Assembly (NCBI GenBank): GCA_945862545.1
Contig: CAMAYS010000005.1
Span: 1 to 39,071 of the forward strand
Length of the DNA: 39,071 bases
Source: Casp-actino8 sp945862545
Lineage (GTDB): Bacteria; Actinomycetota; Acidimicrobiia; Acidimicrobiales; Ilumatobacteraceae
Direction: 5' to 3'
Position 1 is the stretch's first letter. Every line of letters starts with the position of its first letter. The notes below the pieces were generated by a model. That model saw nothing but the letters and a program-made list of their open reading frames with translations. It ran no database searches and was not told the DNA's origin. The translations under genes were made by a program, and so were the position numbers. Positions 31,865 through 39,071 of this stretch are shown piece by piece.

Positions 31865-32602
31865 ATGAAAAGAAGTATTTTGAGTTTGTGGAGTTGGTTT
31901 GCCCTCGGTGTGATCGTCATTGTTTGGACTCCTATCGTTTTTCTTGTGTGGATCGCCACCACACCGTTCGATAAGGGCCGTTACGCAACGGGATACACCT
32001 TTCGCCGCCTATGTGTTCTGCACCAGTGGTTGAACCCGATGTGGAAGTTCAAAACGAGCGGTCAACTCCCTGCCAACAAACGAAATCCCTATGTCATGGT
32101 TTCTAACCATGAAAGTTTTGTGGACATGTTGCTCCTGAGCCACTTGAAAATGGAAATGAAATACCTCAGCAAGGAATCAATTTTACGAATTCCTTTAGTG
32201 GGCTGGATGATGAAAATGTCAGGCGATGTTTCTTTGCTGCGCGGAGATCGATCAAGCGGCGCAGCAGCTTTGATCGTCTGCGAAAAGTGGCTCAAGCGAA
32301 AAATGTCGGTGATGATCTTTCCTGAAGGAACGAGAAGTTTCGATGGCGAAATGCGTGGCTTTAAAGATGGGGCATTTATTCTGGCGATTCGCACCCAAAC
32401 ACCGATGTTGCCCGTCGTCGTTCACGGCACTCGTTCCGCGTTGCGTAAGAGCGACTGGCGCATGGGCGATGCCAAAGCCGAAGTTCGCGTTCTTGAGATC
32501 ATTGAGACAACTGGAATGACTCTCGACGATGTACCCGCGTTGCGCGAAAGAGTTCGCGATGTCATGATCGCCGAGATCGCCAAAATGCGCCTCGCTGCTT
32601 AA
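31865..32602 (+). CDS. plsC: 1-acyl-sn-glycerol-3-phosphate acyltransferase
   Basis: A 245-residue membrane-associated acyltransferase making phosphatidic acid. One N-terminal transmembrane helix (FALGVIVIVWTPIVFLVWIA) precedes the catalytic HX4D motif NHESFVD (His82, Asp87), the FPEGTRS block at about 152-158 and the later MLPVVVHGT strand. The ATG at 31865 is chosen; a GTG directly before it (31862) would add one residue. It stands alone between divergent cdd and convergent dut. The specific acyl donor is not readable. Confidence 0.9.
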   Translation: MKRSILSLWSWFALGVIVIVWTPIVFLVWIATTPFDKGRYATGYTFRRLCVLHQWLNPMWKFKTSGQLPANKRNPYVMVSNHESFVDMLLLSHLKMEMKYLSKESILRIPLVGWMMKMSGDVSLLRGDRSSGAAALIVCEKWLKRKMSVMIFPEGTRSFDGEMRGFKDGAFILAIRTQTPMLPVVVHGTRSALRKSDWRMGDAKAEVRVLEIIETTGMTLDDVPALRERVRDVMIAEIAKMRLAA

Positions 32603-32612
32603 AAATCAGCGA
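32592..32612. terminator. Inverted repeat over the convergent stops of plsC and dut
   Basis: TCGCTG and CAGCGA pair perfectly (six pairs) around the nine-base loop CTTAAAAAT, which holds the plsC TAA (32600-32602); the dut TGA (32608-32606) begins in the right arm. The A-rich loop is a T-run only on the opposite strand and inside the loop, so this is at best a weak bidirectional terminator. Confidence 0.3.
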
Positions 32613-33052
32613 CCCGAATGTCCAAATCCGCCACCACGATTGGCGCCATCAAGAGTATTCACTTCATTCCACAGCACTGATGCAACTGGCTGGATCACCA
32701 ATTGAGCGATCCGATCACCACGCATGATTTTGTACGAATTGCGCGGATCAGTATTCACCAAAATCACTTTGATCTCGCCCCGATAAGCAGAATCGATCAG
32801 ACCCGGACTATTTAAGACTGTGACGCCATTTTTCAGAGCCAAACCGCTACGGGGAAGTACAAAACCTGCGAAACCGCTGGGAATCGCCACTGAAATACCC
32901 GTCGGCATCAATATCCGACCACCCGCTGGGGCAATACTGACCTCTTCGCGAGCCATCAAATCAAGGCCCGCATCCCCCTCATGGGCATAGGCCGGCAGAT
33001 CAAGTTGCTTGTCAATCCGTACCACGGAAACGGTCAATTGCGGTTCATCCAT
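32606..33052 (-). CDS. dut: dUTP diphosphatase (trimeric dUTPase)
   Basis: A 148-residue enzyme that hydrolyses dUTP to dUMP, keeping uracil out of DNA. All five motifs are present: GDAGLDLMA (1), VLPRSGLALKNGV (2), GLIDSAYRGEI (3), RGDRIAQLVI (4) and RGGGFGHSGR (5, with His where Ser is common). The ATG at 33052 is chosen since it starts the first strand (MDEPQLTVSVVRID). An open frame continues upstream to 33313, but that stretch overlaps orn on the other strand and has no dUTPase character. It is divergent from orn over 81 bases. Confidence 0.94.
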   Translation of the reverse strand: MDEPQLTVSVVRIDKQLDLPAYAHEGDAGLDLMAREEVSIAPAGGRILMPTGISVAIPSGFAGFVLPRSGLALKNGVTVLNSPGLIDSAYRGEIKVILVNTDPRNSYKIMRGDRIAQLVIQPVASVLWNEVNTLDGANRGGGFGHSGR

Positions 33053-33133
33053 ACCTAGACGATAGGCGTTGGCGCCAAAGTTTGAAAATGGAGCATTGAT
33101 AGAACGCCACAGCGATGGCGTATCGTTTGAGTT

Positions 33134-33667
33134 GTGCTTGTGTGGATGGACTTGGAGATGACGGGACTGATCCCTGAAAAGGATGTCATCGTCGAAATTG
33201 CCACGATCATCACTGATGATCAACTCAACGTCATCGCCGAAGGCCCAGACATTGTCATCCACCATTCTGATGAAGTTCTCGCCATCATGGACAAGTTCGT
33301 CGTTGACATGCATACCAAATCAGGACTACTGACGCTGATCCGTGAATCTACAGTCACTCTTGAGCAGGCAGGTCAACAGACCTTGGAGTTCATTAAGACT
33401 CATGTCCCCGAGGCGCGCACTATTCCTCTGTGCGGAAACTCCATCGGAACTGATCGAAGATTTCTCGCACGATATTTGCCAGAGATTGAAAATCACTTGC
33501 ACTATCGCTCAGTTGACGTCAGCACCATTAAAGAATTAGTGAAACGTTGGTACGCAGGAAGCGAGAATGTCCGCGAATTCAAAGTTGGTAAACACCGTGC
33601 CCTTGATGACGTTCATGAAAGCATCGCGGAATTACGCTTCTACCGTGAGAAAGTTTTTATTCCATGA
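33134..33667 (+). CDS. orn: Oligoribonuclease
   Basis: A 177-residue DEDDh 3'-5' exonuclease that degrades RNA dinucleotides, including pGpG, to monomers. The catalytic set is Asp6 and Glu8 (WMDLEMTGL), Asp107 (CGNSIGTDRRFL), His154 and Asp159 (KHRALDDVHESI). The start is GTG 33134; a later ATG at residue 5 would remove part of the first strand. The stop overlaps the next gene by ATGA (33664-33667). Orn is found in proteobacteria and actinobacteria but not in Firmicutes, consistent with the proposed lineage. Confidence 0.96.
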   Translation: MLVWMDLEMTGLIPEKDVIVEIATIITDDQLNVIAEGPDIVIHHSDEVLAIMDKFVVDMHTKSGLLTLIRESTVTLEQAGQQTLEFIKTHVPEARTIPLCGNSIGTDRRFLARYLPEIENHLHYRSVDVSTIKELVKRWYAGSENVREFKVGKHRALDDVHESIAELRFYREKVFIP

Positions 33668-34725
33668 CCGAAGTAGTCCCCCGACCACTTAAACAAGAGC
33701 AGCTGCCAGCGAGTGACGAGATCCTAGAGATCGCTCCTGGTGTTTTGCGTGCCCAATTACCGATCTCAATTCCAGGTCTCGGTCACGTCAATATGTACAT
33801 TCTTGAAGATGAACGCGGCGTGACATTGGTGGACCCTGGTCTGCCAGAAAAAAGTAGTTACGAAGTCGTCAAGAAACGACTCGATCAAGTCGGTGTTCCT
33901 CTCAAGCGAGTGCATTCGGTGATTGTCACCCATAGCCATCCCGACCATTTCGGCGGAGCTCATTGGCTGCAGGCTGATACGGGTTGCGACATCATCACTC
34001 ATGAAAAGTTTCGTGTGTTTTGGGATCCCACAGAACCACCTGATGCCGACATTGACGATATAGAAATGCGTTCCAAGCCACGCATGCCATGGGATGCTCC
34101 TCCCTGGGGTGGACCAGGTATGGAGATTCCTTGGAAAAGACGCGTCCGGATCGCTGTCAACCGCAAAATACCGCGTCTCTTGCGTTTGCCAACGCCGACA
34201 GTGCGACTCACTGACGCACAGCATTTTCGTTTCGCCCGTCGCGATTGGGTGGCAGTACACACTCCCGGCCACACTGCCGATCACTTATGCCTCTTTGACC
34301 CAGAACATGGTCTGATGCTCTGCGGCGATCATGTCTTGCCAACGATCACGCCCCATATCAGCGGACTCATTCGTGCCAAAGACCCACTCAACTTATTCTT
34401 TGAGTCCTTAGACAAAGTGGCAGCCTTTGGACCGCAAGTGAAATTAGCTTTACCTGCCCATGGCAATGTTTTTAGCGACCTTGCTGGCCGTGCCAATGAA
34501 ATTAAAGAACATCATGTGGGCCGTCTACAGCGGTTACGCGATGCCTGTATTGAACTCGGTCGCCCGGCAACCGTGATGGATATGTCCACCTATCTTTTCT
34601 CGCCTCGCTCTCAGGGTGGCATGGCCGACAGTGAGACCTTTGCCCACTTGGAGCATTTACGTTTAACAGGTGAAATGGAACGCACTGAATCCGATGGTCA
34701 TTACCAATACATCCTCAAGGATTAA
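33664..34725 (+). CDS. Metallo-beta-lactamase-fold hydrolase
   Basis: A 353-residue MBL-fold protein. The zinc motif is VTHSHPDHFGG (His90, His92, Asp94, His95), followed by HTPGHTADHL (about 200-209), MLCGDHVLP (bridging Asp) and LALPAHGNVF (last His). A long insertion with WDAPPWGGPGMEIPWKRRVRIAVNRKIPRLLRL (about 140-172) separates the two halves, and a C-terminal winged-helix-like tail (ATVMDMSTYLFSPRSQGGMADSETFAHLEHLRLTGEMER) follows, as in LACTB2/glyoxalase-II-like thioesterase relatives. It overlaps orn by ATGA. Substrate is unknown; thioester or RNA-related hydrolysis are both possible. Confidence 0.85.
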   Translation: MTEVVPRPLKQEQLPASDEILEIAPGVLRAQLPISIPGLGHVNMYILEDERGVTLVDPGLPEKSSYEVVKKRLDQVGVPLKRVHSVIVTHSHPDHFGGAHWLQADTGCDIITHEKFRVFWDPTEPPDADIDDIEMRSKPRMPWDAPPWGGPGMEIPWKRRVRIAVNRKIPRLLRLPTPTVRLTDAQHFRFARRDWVAVHTPGHTADHLCLFDPEHGLMLCGDHVLPTITPHISGLIRAKDPLNLFFESLDKVAAFGPQVKLALPAHGNVFSDLAGRANEIKEHHVGRLQRLRDACIELGRPATVMDMSTYLFSPRSQGGMADSETFAHLEHLRLTGEMERTESDGHYQYILKD

Positions 34726-34738
34726 TCGGTTTTAGGCT

Positions 34739-36238
34739 GTGGATGTGAGCGCCCCAGCAAATGTCCTATTGATCACTTTGGATCAATTCCGTGGTGACGC
34801 TTTATCGTGCGCAAGTCACCCTTTGGTCAAGACCCCACATCTCGATGCATTAGCAAGTGCAGGTGTGCGTTTCGCACGCCACTACACCCAATCCACACCA
34901 TGTGCGCCAGGGCGCGCTGGTTTGTACACGGGGATGTACCAGATGAATCATCGCGTCGTGGCTAACGGCACTCCACTTGACGATCGCTTTGACAATGTGG
35001 CACGCCTGGCACAACGATCTGGACGACAAGGCGCACTTTTCGGTTACACCGATCAATCTGTTGATCCGCGTATCACCCTCACTGCCGATGATCCACGGCT
35101 GCAAACATATGAAGGGCTACTGCCGGGCTTCACCTGGGAACTTGATCTGACTGGACCACATCGCCCATGGGTGGATTCCCTGAAGGCCAATGGCTACGAC
35201 GTATCCGCGGGTCATATGCATCTACTCGCTACAGAACACGAGCGTCCTGTTGAGCACAGTGTTTCGAGATTTATGACCGACCATCTCATCGACTGGTTAG
35301 AGAACCAAACGACAACTGCTCAGGCACCGTGGTTTGCACATGCCAGTTATCTGCGCCCGCATCCACCATATTCTGCGCCGCGTGATTTCACTTCCATGTA
35401 TGACCCCGCCGATGTCGGTATGCCCATCGCTCCAAGCTCTGAACGTCACCCATTTCACGATGTTTTATTGGGTGTTCGCGCTGTCACGGCACCCAGCGAT
35501 GAAGCTGAACTGCGATACATGCGCTCACAATATTTCGCCATGATCTCAGCCGTTGACGCTGAAATGGGACGCCTCTGGGATGCCTTGAAACGACTAGGTG
35601 CGTGGGAAAACACAGTCATCATTGTCACTGCTGATCACGGAGAACAACTTGGTGATCACGGACTCAAAGACAAAGTTGGGTGGTTCGAACAAAGCCATCA
35701 CATTCCACTTCTTTGGCGGGATCCCACACAGACCGCGACTCATGGAACTGTGGTGCAACACTTCACTGAAAGTGTTGATGTGCTGCCAACTTTGGCCGAT
35801 GTCTGGAGTCAACCCATGCCGTTGCAATGCGACGGACATTCATTGACACCATTTTTGCAAGGTGCGACGCCACACATTTGGCGAGAAGCAGCTTCATGGG
35901 AATTTGACTGGCGATCGGCTTTGATTCCGCATGTCAATCATCAATGGCCATGGGATGATCGTCTAACAACGAGCCATCTTGCGGTGCATCGCACGCAGGA
36001 CACTGCGTATGTGCAGTTTGGTGATGGTTCATATCTGTGCTTTGACATCGCCCTTGATCCGACGTGGCGCACCCCTGTGACCGACCCGAAACGGATATTG
36101 GACATGGCGCAGCGAATGTTGGTCTGGCGCAGTTGCCATACAAATCGGACACATAGCGGTCTGCTTATTGACAACGGTGGGGTTGGACAATGGCCTTCAG
36201 GAGTAAGTTGGAAAGATACACAAGGAGACATGACATGA
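34739..36238 (+). CDS. Sulfatase / phosphonate monoester hydrolase-family enzyme
   Basis: A 499-residue alkaline-phosphatase-superfamily hydrolase. NVLLITLDQFRGDALSC gives the first metal ligands. QSTPCAPGRAGLYTGMY is the sulfatase CxPxR motif (Cys55, Arg59), in which Cys is converted to formylglycine. ADHGEQLGDHGLKDKVGWFEQSHHIPLLWRDP contains the later Asp/His metal ligands and an order typical of phosphonate-monoester-hydrolase-like proteins. No signal peptide is present, so it should be cytoplasmic, again as in that subgroup. The start is GTG 34739 (GTG 34745 is also possible). Its stop overlaps the next ATG. The formylglycine-generating enzyme is not in the window. Confidence 0.87.
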   Translation: MDVSAPANVLLITLDQFRGDALSCASHPLVKTPHLDALASAGVRFARHYTQSTPCAPGRAGLYTGMYQMNHRVVANGTPLDDRFDNVARLAQRSGRQGALFGYTDQSVDPRITLTADDPRLQTYEGLLPGFTWELDLTGPHRPWVDSLKANGYDVSAGHMHLLATEHERPVEHSVSRFMTDHLIDWLENQTTTAQAPWFAHASYLRPHPPYSAPRDFTSMYDPADVGMPIAPSSERHPFHDVLLGVRAVTAPSDEAELRYMRSQYFAMISAVDAEMGRLWDALKRLGAWENTVIIVTADHGEQLGDHGLKDKVGWFEQSHHIPLLWRDPTQTATHGTVVQHFTESVDVLPTLADVWSQPMPLQCDGHSLTPFLQGATPHIWREAASWEFDWRSALIPHVNHQWPWDDRLTTSHLAVHRTQDTAYVQFGDGSYLCFDIALDPTWRTPVTDPKRILDMAQRMLVWRSCHTNRTHSGLLIDNGGVGQWPSGVSWKDTQGDMT

Positions 36239-36864
36239 ATGCAGCGCAACTAGAACGCCAAGCCCTCTGCGACCTCTTCACAGAAGTCGGACCAGACGCG
36301 CCAACCCTATGTGCAGGTTGGACAACAAAAGATTTAGCCGCGCACCTCGTCGTTCGCGATCGTCGTCCCGACGCGGCAGCAGGACTAGTCATCAAAAAGT
36401 TGGCAGGTTACGGCGATCGCGTTCGCCTGTCAGCCAAAGAACGTCCATGGGAAAAACTCATCACATCAGTTCGCCAAGGTCCTGGTCGTTTGTCGCCGAT
36501 ACGTCTTTCAGCTCTTGATCGACTGACGAACACTATTGAATATTTCGTGCACCTCGAAGATGTTCGGCGAGCCGTTGCTGGTTGGACTCCCCGAGAACTT
36601 CCTGCCGCTGTCAAAGAGCAACTGAATCAGTCCATTTCTAAAGGTGCAGGTCTGTTTGCTCGTAAAGCCCCATGCGGTCTCATTCTCAAAACCTCTGATG
36701 GACAAACGGTTGTGGCCAAAAAGGGCGAGCCTGCGGTAACTATCAGTGGCGATGTGGGCGAAGTGATTTTGTTTCTCTATGGTCGTCAAGCGCAGGCGAA
36801 GGTTTCCTTGTCAGGCCCTGATGACTTAGTAGAGATGGTCCGCAACACCGCGTTTGGTATCTAG
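36235..36864 (+). CDS. TIGR03085-like / mycothiol-dependent maleylpyruvate isomerase-fold protein
   Basis: A 209-residue protein beginning MNAAQLERQALCDLFTEVGPDAPTLCAGWTTKDLAAHLVVRDRRPDAA. This is the DinB-like four-helix opening (W-x(3)-DLxAHL with the metal-binding His) of the actinobacterial family TIGR03085 and of the maleylpyruvate-isomerase N-domain. LDRLTNTIEYFVHLEDVRRA continues the bundle with a second metal His, and a C-terminal SCP2-like part follows (TVVAKKGEPAVTISGDVGEVILFLYGRQAQAKVSLSG). The ATG at 36235 overlaps the sulfatase stop (ATGA), which rules out the frame extension to 36190. Function is unknown; thiol- or metal-dependent chemistry is suggested by the family. Confidence 0.8.
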   Translation: MNAAQLERQALCDLFTEVGPDAPTLCAGWTTKDLAAHLVVRDRRPDAAAGLVIKKLAGYGDRVRLSAKERPWEKLITSVRQGPGRLSPIRLSALDRLTNTIEYFVHLEDVRRAVAGWTPRELPAAVKEQLNQSISKGAGLFARKAPCGLILKTSDGQTVVAKKGEPAVTISGDVGEVILFLYGRQAQAKVSLSGPDDLVEMVRNTAFGI

Positions 36865-36903
36865 ATAGAAGGTCAATCGTCAAAAGATGGCAAGATTGAC
36901 CCC

Positions 36904-39071
36904 GTGACGCGTGATATTGAGGCCCTCTTAACCCTGATGACGATTGAGGAAAAAGCCTCACTCACCACAGGAAGCACGATGTGGACGACCAAGTCCGTGG
37001 AGAGCCACAACATTCCTTCAGTGATTGTCACTGATGGTCCTGCTGGTGCACGTGGGGCCACTATCCCGGGCGTCGGCAAACAAGTTGCCACTCTCTGCAT
37101 CCCGTGTGGTTCGGCGCTCGGAGCAACTTTTGATGCACCTCTAGTTGAGGAGTTGGGTATCGCTCTTGGGCATCAGGCGCGTTCCAAGGGGGCCCGCGTG
37201 TTACTCGCCCCAACCGTCAACCTGCATCGCTCACCACTATTTGGTCGCAGTTTTGAATGCTATTCAGAGGACCCCTTATTGTCAGGAAAACTGGCAGCAT
37301 CTTTCATTCGTGGTGTTCAGTCGCAAAATGTTGCGACAACCGTCAAACACTTTGTCGGCAACGACGCCGAATTTGAACGCCACACAATCAACAGTGTCAT
37401 TGATCAACGCACATTACGCGAACTGTATTTGCTACCTTTCGAACTTGCCGTGCGTGAAGGTGGAACGCTCGGCATCATGACGTCTTACAACCGTATGAAC
37501 GGCATCTATTGCGCCGAGAATCACGAACTCTTGCAACGCATCTTGCGTGATGAGTGGGGCTTTGAAGGATTCGTCGTCACGGATTGGTTCGCTGTCACAT
37601 CTACCAAGGGTGCAGCACGCGCGGGTCTTGATCTCGAGATGCCAGCACCGCCGCGTGCCTATGGAAAAGTCTTAGCCGAAGCGGTGCGCGAAGGTCAGGT
37701 TGACGAAGAGGAACTCAATCGCGCGGTACGAACATTGCTGACAACGTTTGATCGCCTTGGCGCACTTGATGATGCCCCGATGGAAGCACAGGCCATTGAC
37801 CTGCCCGAGCATCGTGCCTTAGCGCGCCGCGCCGCTATTGGATCGATGGTTCTCTTGCGAAACGAACCCGTGAATGGCACGACACTCCTACCGCTCACTG
37901 CTTCGGCGATCAAGTCAATTGCCGTCATCGGTCCCAATGCCGAACAAGCGCGCATCATGGGTGGCGGATCAGCCGAGGTTCAGCCCCACCACCGCACTTC
38001 AATTATTGAAGTGCTACAGAAGCGCCTCGGTGATCGGGTCAAAATTTTCCACGAGGCCGGTGGCCACATTGATAAGAGCACTCCGATCATCAAGACTCGA
38101 AATGTACACACACCGAGTGGCGAGCCAGGCTTTGACATCGCAATTCGTGATGGCGCGAGTGAAAGTGGGGCCATACTCGCACGAATTATTCGTCCCGATG
38201 GTCGCATCATCCTCGTCCCACATAACGATCCTGGTGTTCCGTCATCTGGCTATAACTTCACAGCGACGGGCGTGATCACTGTTGAGTCAACTGGTCAGTA
38301 CATTGTCTCACTCGTTGAATTCAGTCCGTGCAAACTATTTGTGGATGGAGAGTGCGCCATTGACGGCGCCACTACAACACCGAAACGTGGAACTGCCTTT
38401 ATGGGCAACGGCAGTGAAGAACTCACCGCTGTGATCGACCTTGTGGCGGGTCAGTCTCATGAATTCGTCCTTGAGTGTGACGCAACAAAGAAGCAATGGT
38501 TTCAAGGTGGCCAGATCGGATTGCAATACATCGATACCGAAGATCCGGTTGAGCGAGCAGCATCTTTGGCTGCCGAATGCGATGTCGCAGTCGTTGTTGT
38601 TGGCACCACAGATGACTGGGAAAGTGAGGGTCACGACCGCGCCACGCTTGACCTTCCTGGTCGGCAGGTTGAGTTAATCCGCGCAGTTGCTCAGGCGAAC
38701 AGAAAAACTGTTGTACTCGTCAACTCTGGTGCACCTGTTGACATGTCGTGGGTTGATGAAGTTCCTTCCGTGGTACAAGTGTGGTTTGGCGGTCAAGAGA
38801 TGTCTGACGCCGTCGTGGATGTTTTAATGGGTGATGCTGATCCTGGTGGTCGGTTACCGACAACGATTCCCGAATGCATTGAGCACACACCCGCCTATGG
38901 AAACTTTCCTGGCGAACATGGTCAAGTTCGATATGGCGAGGGACTCTTTATCGGCTACCGATGGTATGAGTCTCGTCGTCTTCCCGTTCGCTTTCCTTTT
39001 GGATACGGCTTGTCCTACACAACTTTTGAGATTGACGAACCAGACTGCGATACCACTGAAATCCAAGTTGG
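36904..39071 (+). CDS. Glycoside hydrolase family 3 beta-glucosidase-like, partial (C-terminus beyond window)
   Basis: The frame opens at GTG 36904 (MTRDIEALLTLMTIEEKASL) and remains open for 722 codons to the window end. The TIM-barrel domain shows VTDGPAGARG, LLAPTVNLHRSPLFGRSFECYSEDP, TVKHFVGNDAEFERH, IMTSYNRMNG and the nucleophile Asp227 in GFVVTDWF. The alpha/beta sandwich starts around ARRAAIGSMVLLRNE. It is interrupted by a PA14-like insertion (about 405-530) and continues with VVVVGTTDDWESEGHDRATLDLPGRQ, which carries the likely acid/base Glu. PFGYGLSYTTF begins the fibronectin-like third domain, cut off here. No signal peptide is seen. Substrates are usually beta-glucosides; the PA14 insertion often restricts the pocket to short chains. 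It lies 39 bases after the TIGR03085-like gene. Confidence 0.93.
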   Translation, partial: MTRDIEALLTLMTIEEKASLTTGSTMWTTKSVESHNIPSVIVTDGPAGARGATIPGVGKQVATLCIPCGSALGATFDAPLVEELGIALGHQARSKGARVLLAPTVNLHRSPLFGRSFECYSEDPLLSGKLAASFIRGVQSQNVATTVKHFVGNDAEFERHTINSVIDQRTLRELYLLPFELAVREGGTLGIMTSYNRMNGIYCAENHELLQRILRDEWGFEGFVVTDWFAVTSTKGAARAGLDLEMPAPPRAYGKVLAEAVREGQVDEEELNRAVRTLLTTFDRLGALDDAPMEAQAIDLPEHRALARRAAIGSMVLLRNEPVNGTTLLPLTASAIKSIAVIGPNAEQARIMGGGSAEVQPHHRTSIIEVLQKRLGDRVKIFHEAGGHIDKSTPIIKTRNVHTPSGEPGFDIAIRDGASESGAILARIIRPDGRIILVPHNDPGVPSSGYNFTATGVITVESTGQYIVSLVEFSPCKLFVDGECAIDGATTTPKRGTAFMGNGSEELTAVIDLVAGQSHEFVLECDATKKQWFQGGQIGLQYIDTEDPVERAASLAAECDVAVVVVGTTDDWESEGHDRATLDLPGRQVELIRAVAQANRKTVVLVNSGAPVDMSWVDEVPSVVQVWFGGQEMSDAVVDVLMGDADPGGRLPTTIPECIEHTPAYGNFPGEHGQVRYGEGLFIGYRWYESRRLPVRFPFGYGLSYTTFEIDEPDCDTTEIQV

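Noticed and set aside
33053..33313. N-terminal extension of dUTPase by 87 residues
   Set aside because: The extension overlaps orn on the other strand, is acidic and unlike any dUTPase N-terminus, and the ATG at 33052 fits the family start.
1..39071. CRISPR arrays, insertion sequences, tRNA/rRNA genes, prophage or integron signatures
   Set aside because: No direct-repeat series, transposase or integrase frames, or tRNA-like cloverleaf sequences were found in the short intergenic gaps.

Overview
The window looks like chromosomal DNA of an actinobacterium, most probably from the Acidimicrobiia (Ilumatobacter-like freshwater or marine relatives). The reasons are a small acyl-CoA carboxylase epsilon subunit next to pccB, crotonyl-CoA carboxylase/reductase, several luciferase-like (LLM) oxidoreductases, a fused LivH-LivM-LivG transporter, frequent GTG/TTG starts, many 4-base ATGA/GTGA start-stop overlaps and roughly balanced base composition. 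The lineage is an inference and no rRNA is present. I see no tRNA, rRNA, IS element, CRISPR array or integrase. Coding density is very high, and no stretch longer than about 210 bases lacks a gene.

Layout. (1) 1-3299: acyl-CoA metabolism (epimerase and crotonyl-CoA carboxylase/reductase on the minus strand, a divergent thiolase), then an ArsC-family gene whose catalytic cysteine codon is TGA. (2) 3448-5709: dnaX-recR operon. (3) 5807-10465: CopC-CopD membrane protein, propionyl-CoA carboxylase beta and epsilon chains, metallophosphoesterase. (4) 10472-21545: an apparent catabolic island with three LLM oxidoreductases, a metal-dependent cyclase/hydrolase, a branched-chain-amino-acid-type ABC importer (lipoprotein, triple-fusion permease/ATPase, second ATPase), a class III CoA-transferase and a nucleoside-deoxyribosyltransferase-like enzyme. 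Two copies of a 46-base element lie in its two divergent promoter regions. (5) 21612-28559: a seven-gene, tightly overlapping envelope-glycan operon (four glycosyltransferases, flippase, polysaccharide deacetylase, GNAT protein). (6) 28565-33667: housekeeping repair and salvage genes (msrA, GNAT, nitrilase-family amidase, deoC, cdd, plsC, dut, orn). (7) 33664-39071: metallo-beta-lactamase-fold hydrolase, sulfatase/phosphonate-monoesterase-type enzyme, a TIGR03085-like protein and a GH3 beta-glucosidase cut by the window end.

How the genes work together. Thiolase, crotonyl-CoA carboxylase/reductase, epimerase and propionyl-CoA carboxylase fit an ethylmalonyl-CoA/methylmalonyl-CoA module. The 10.5-21.5 kb island reads as uptake plus oxidation, hydrolysis and CoA activation of an unknown organic substrate under one regulator that is not encoded in the window.

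The most notable discovery candidate is the ArsC-family gene at 2937-3299 (minus). TGA stands exactly where the catalytic Cys12 of E. coli ArsC aligns. The full ArsC fold continues in frame after it. A 17-base hairpin begins 11 bases after the TGA, the same geometry as the minimal E. coli fdhF SECIS. This is a strong candidate selenoprotein. The second is the duplicated 46-base control element that ties the LLM, cyclase and importer genes into one putative regulon.
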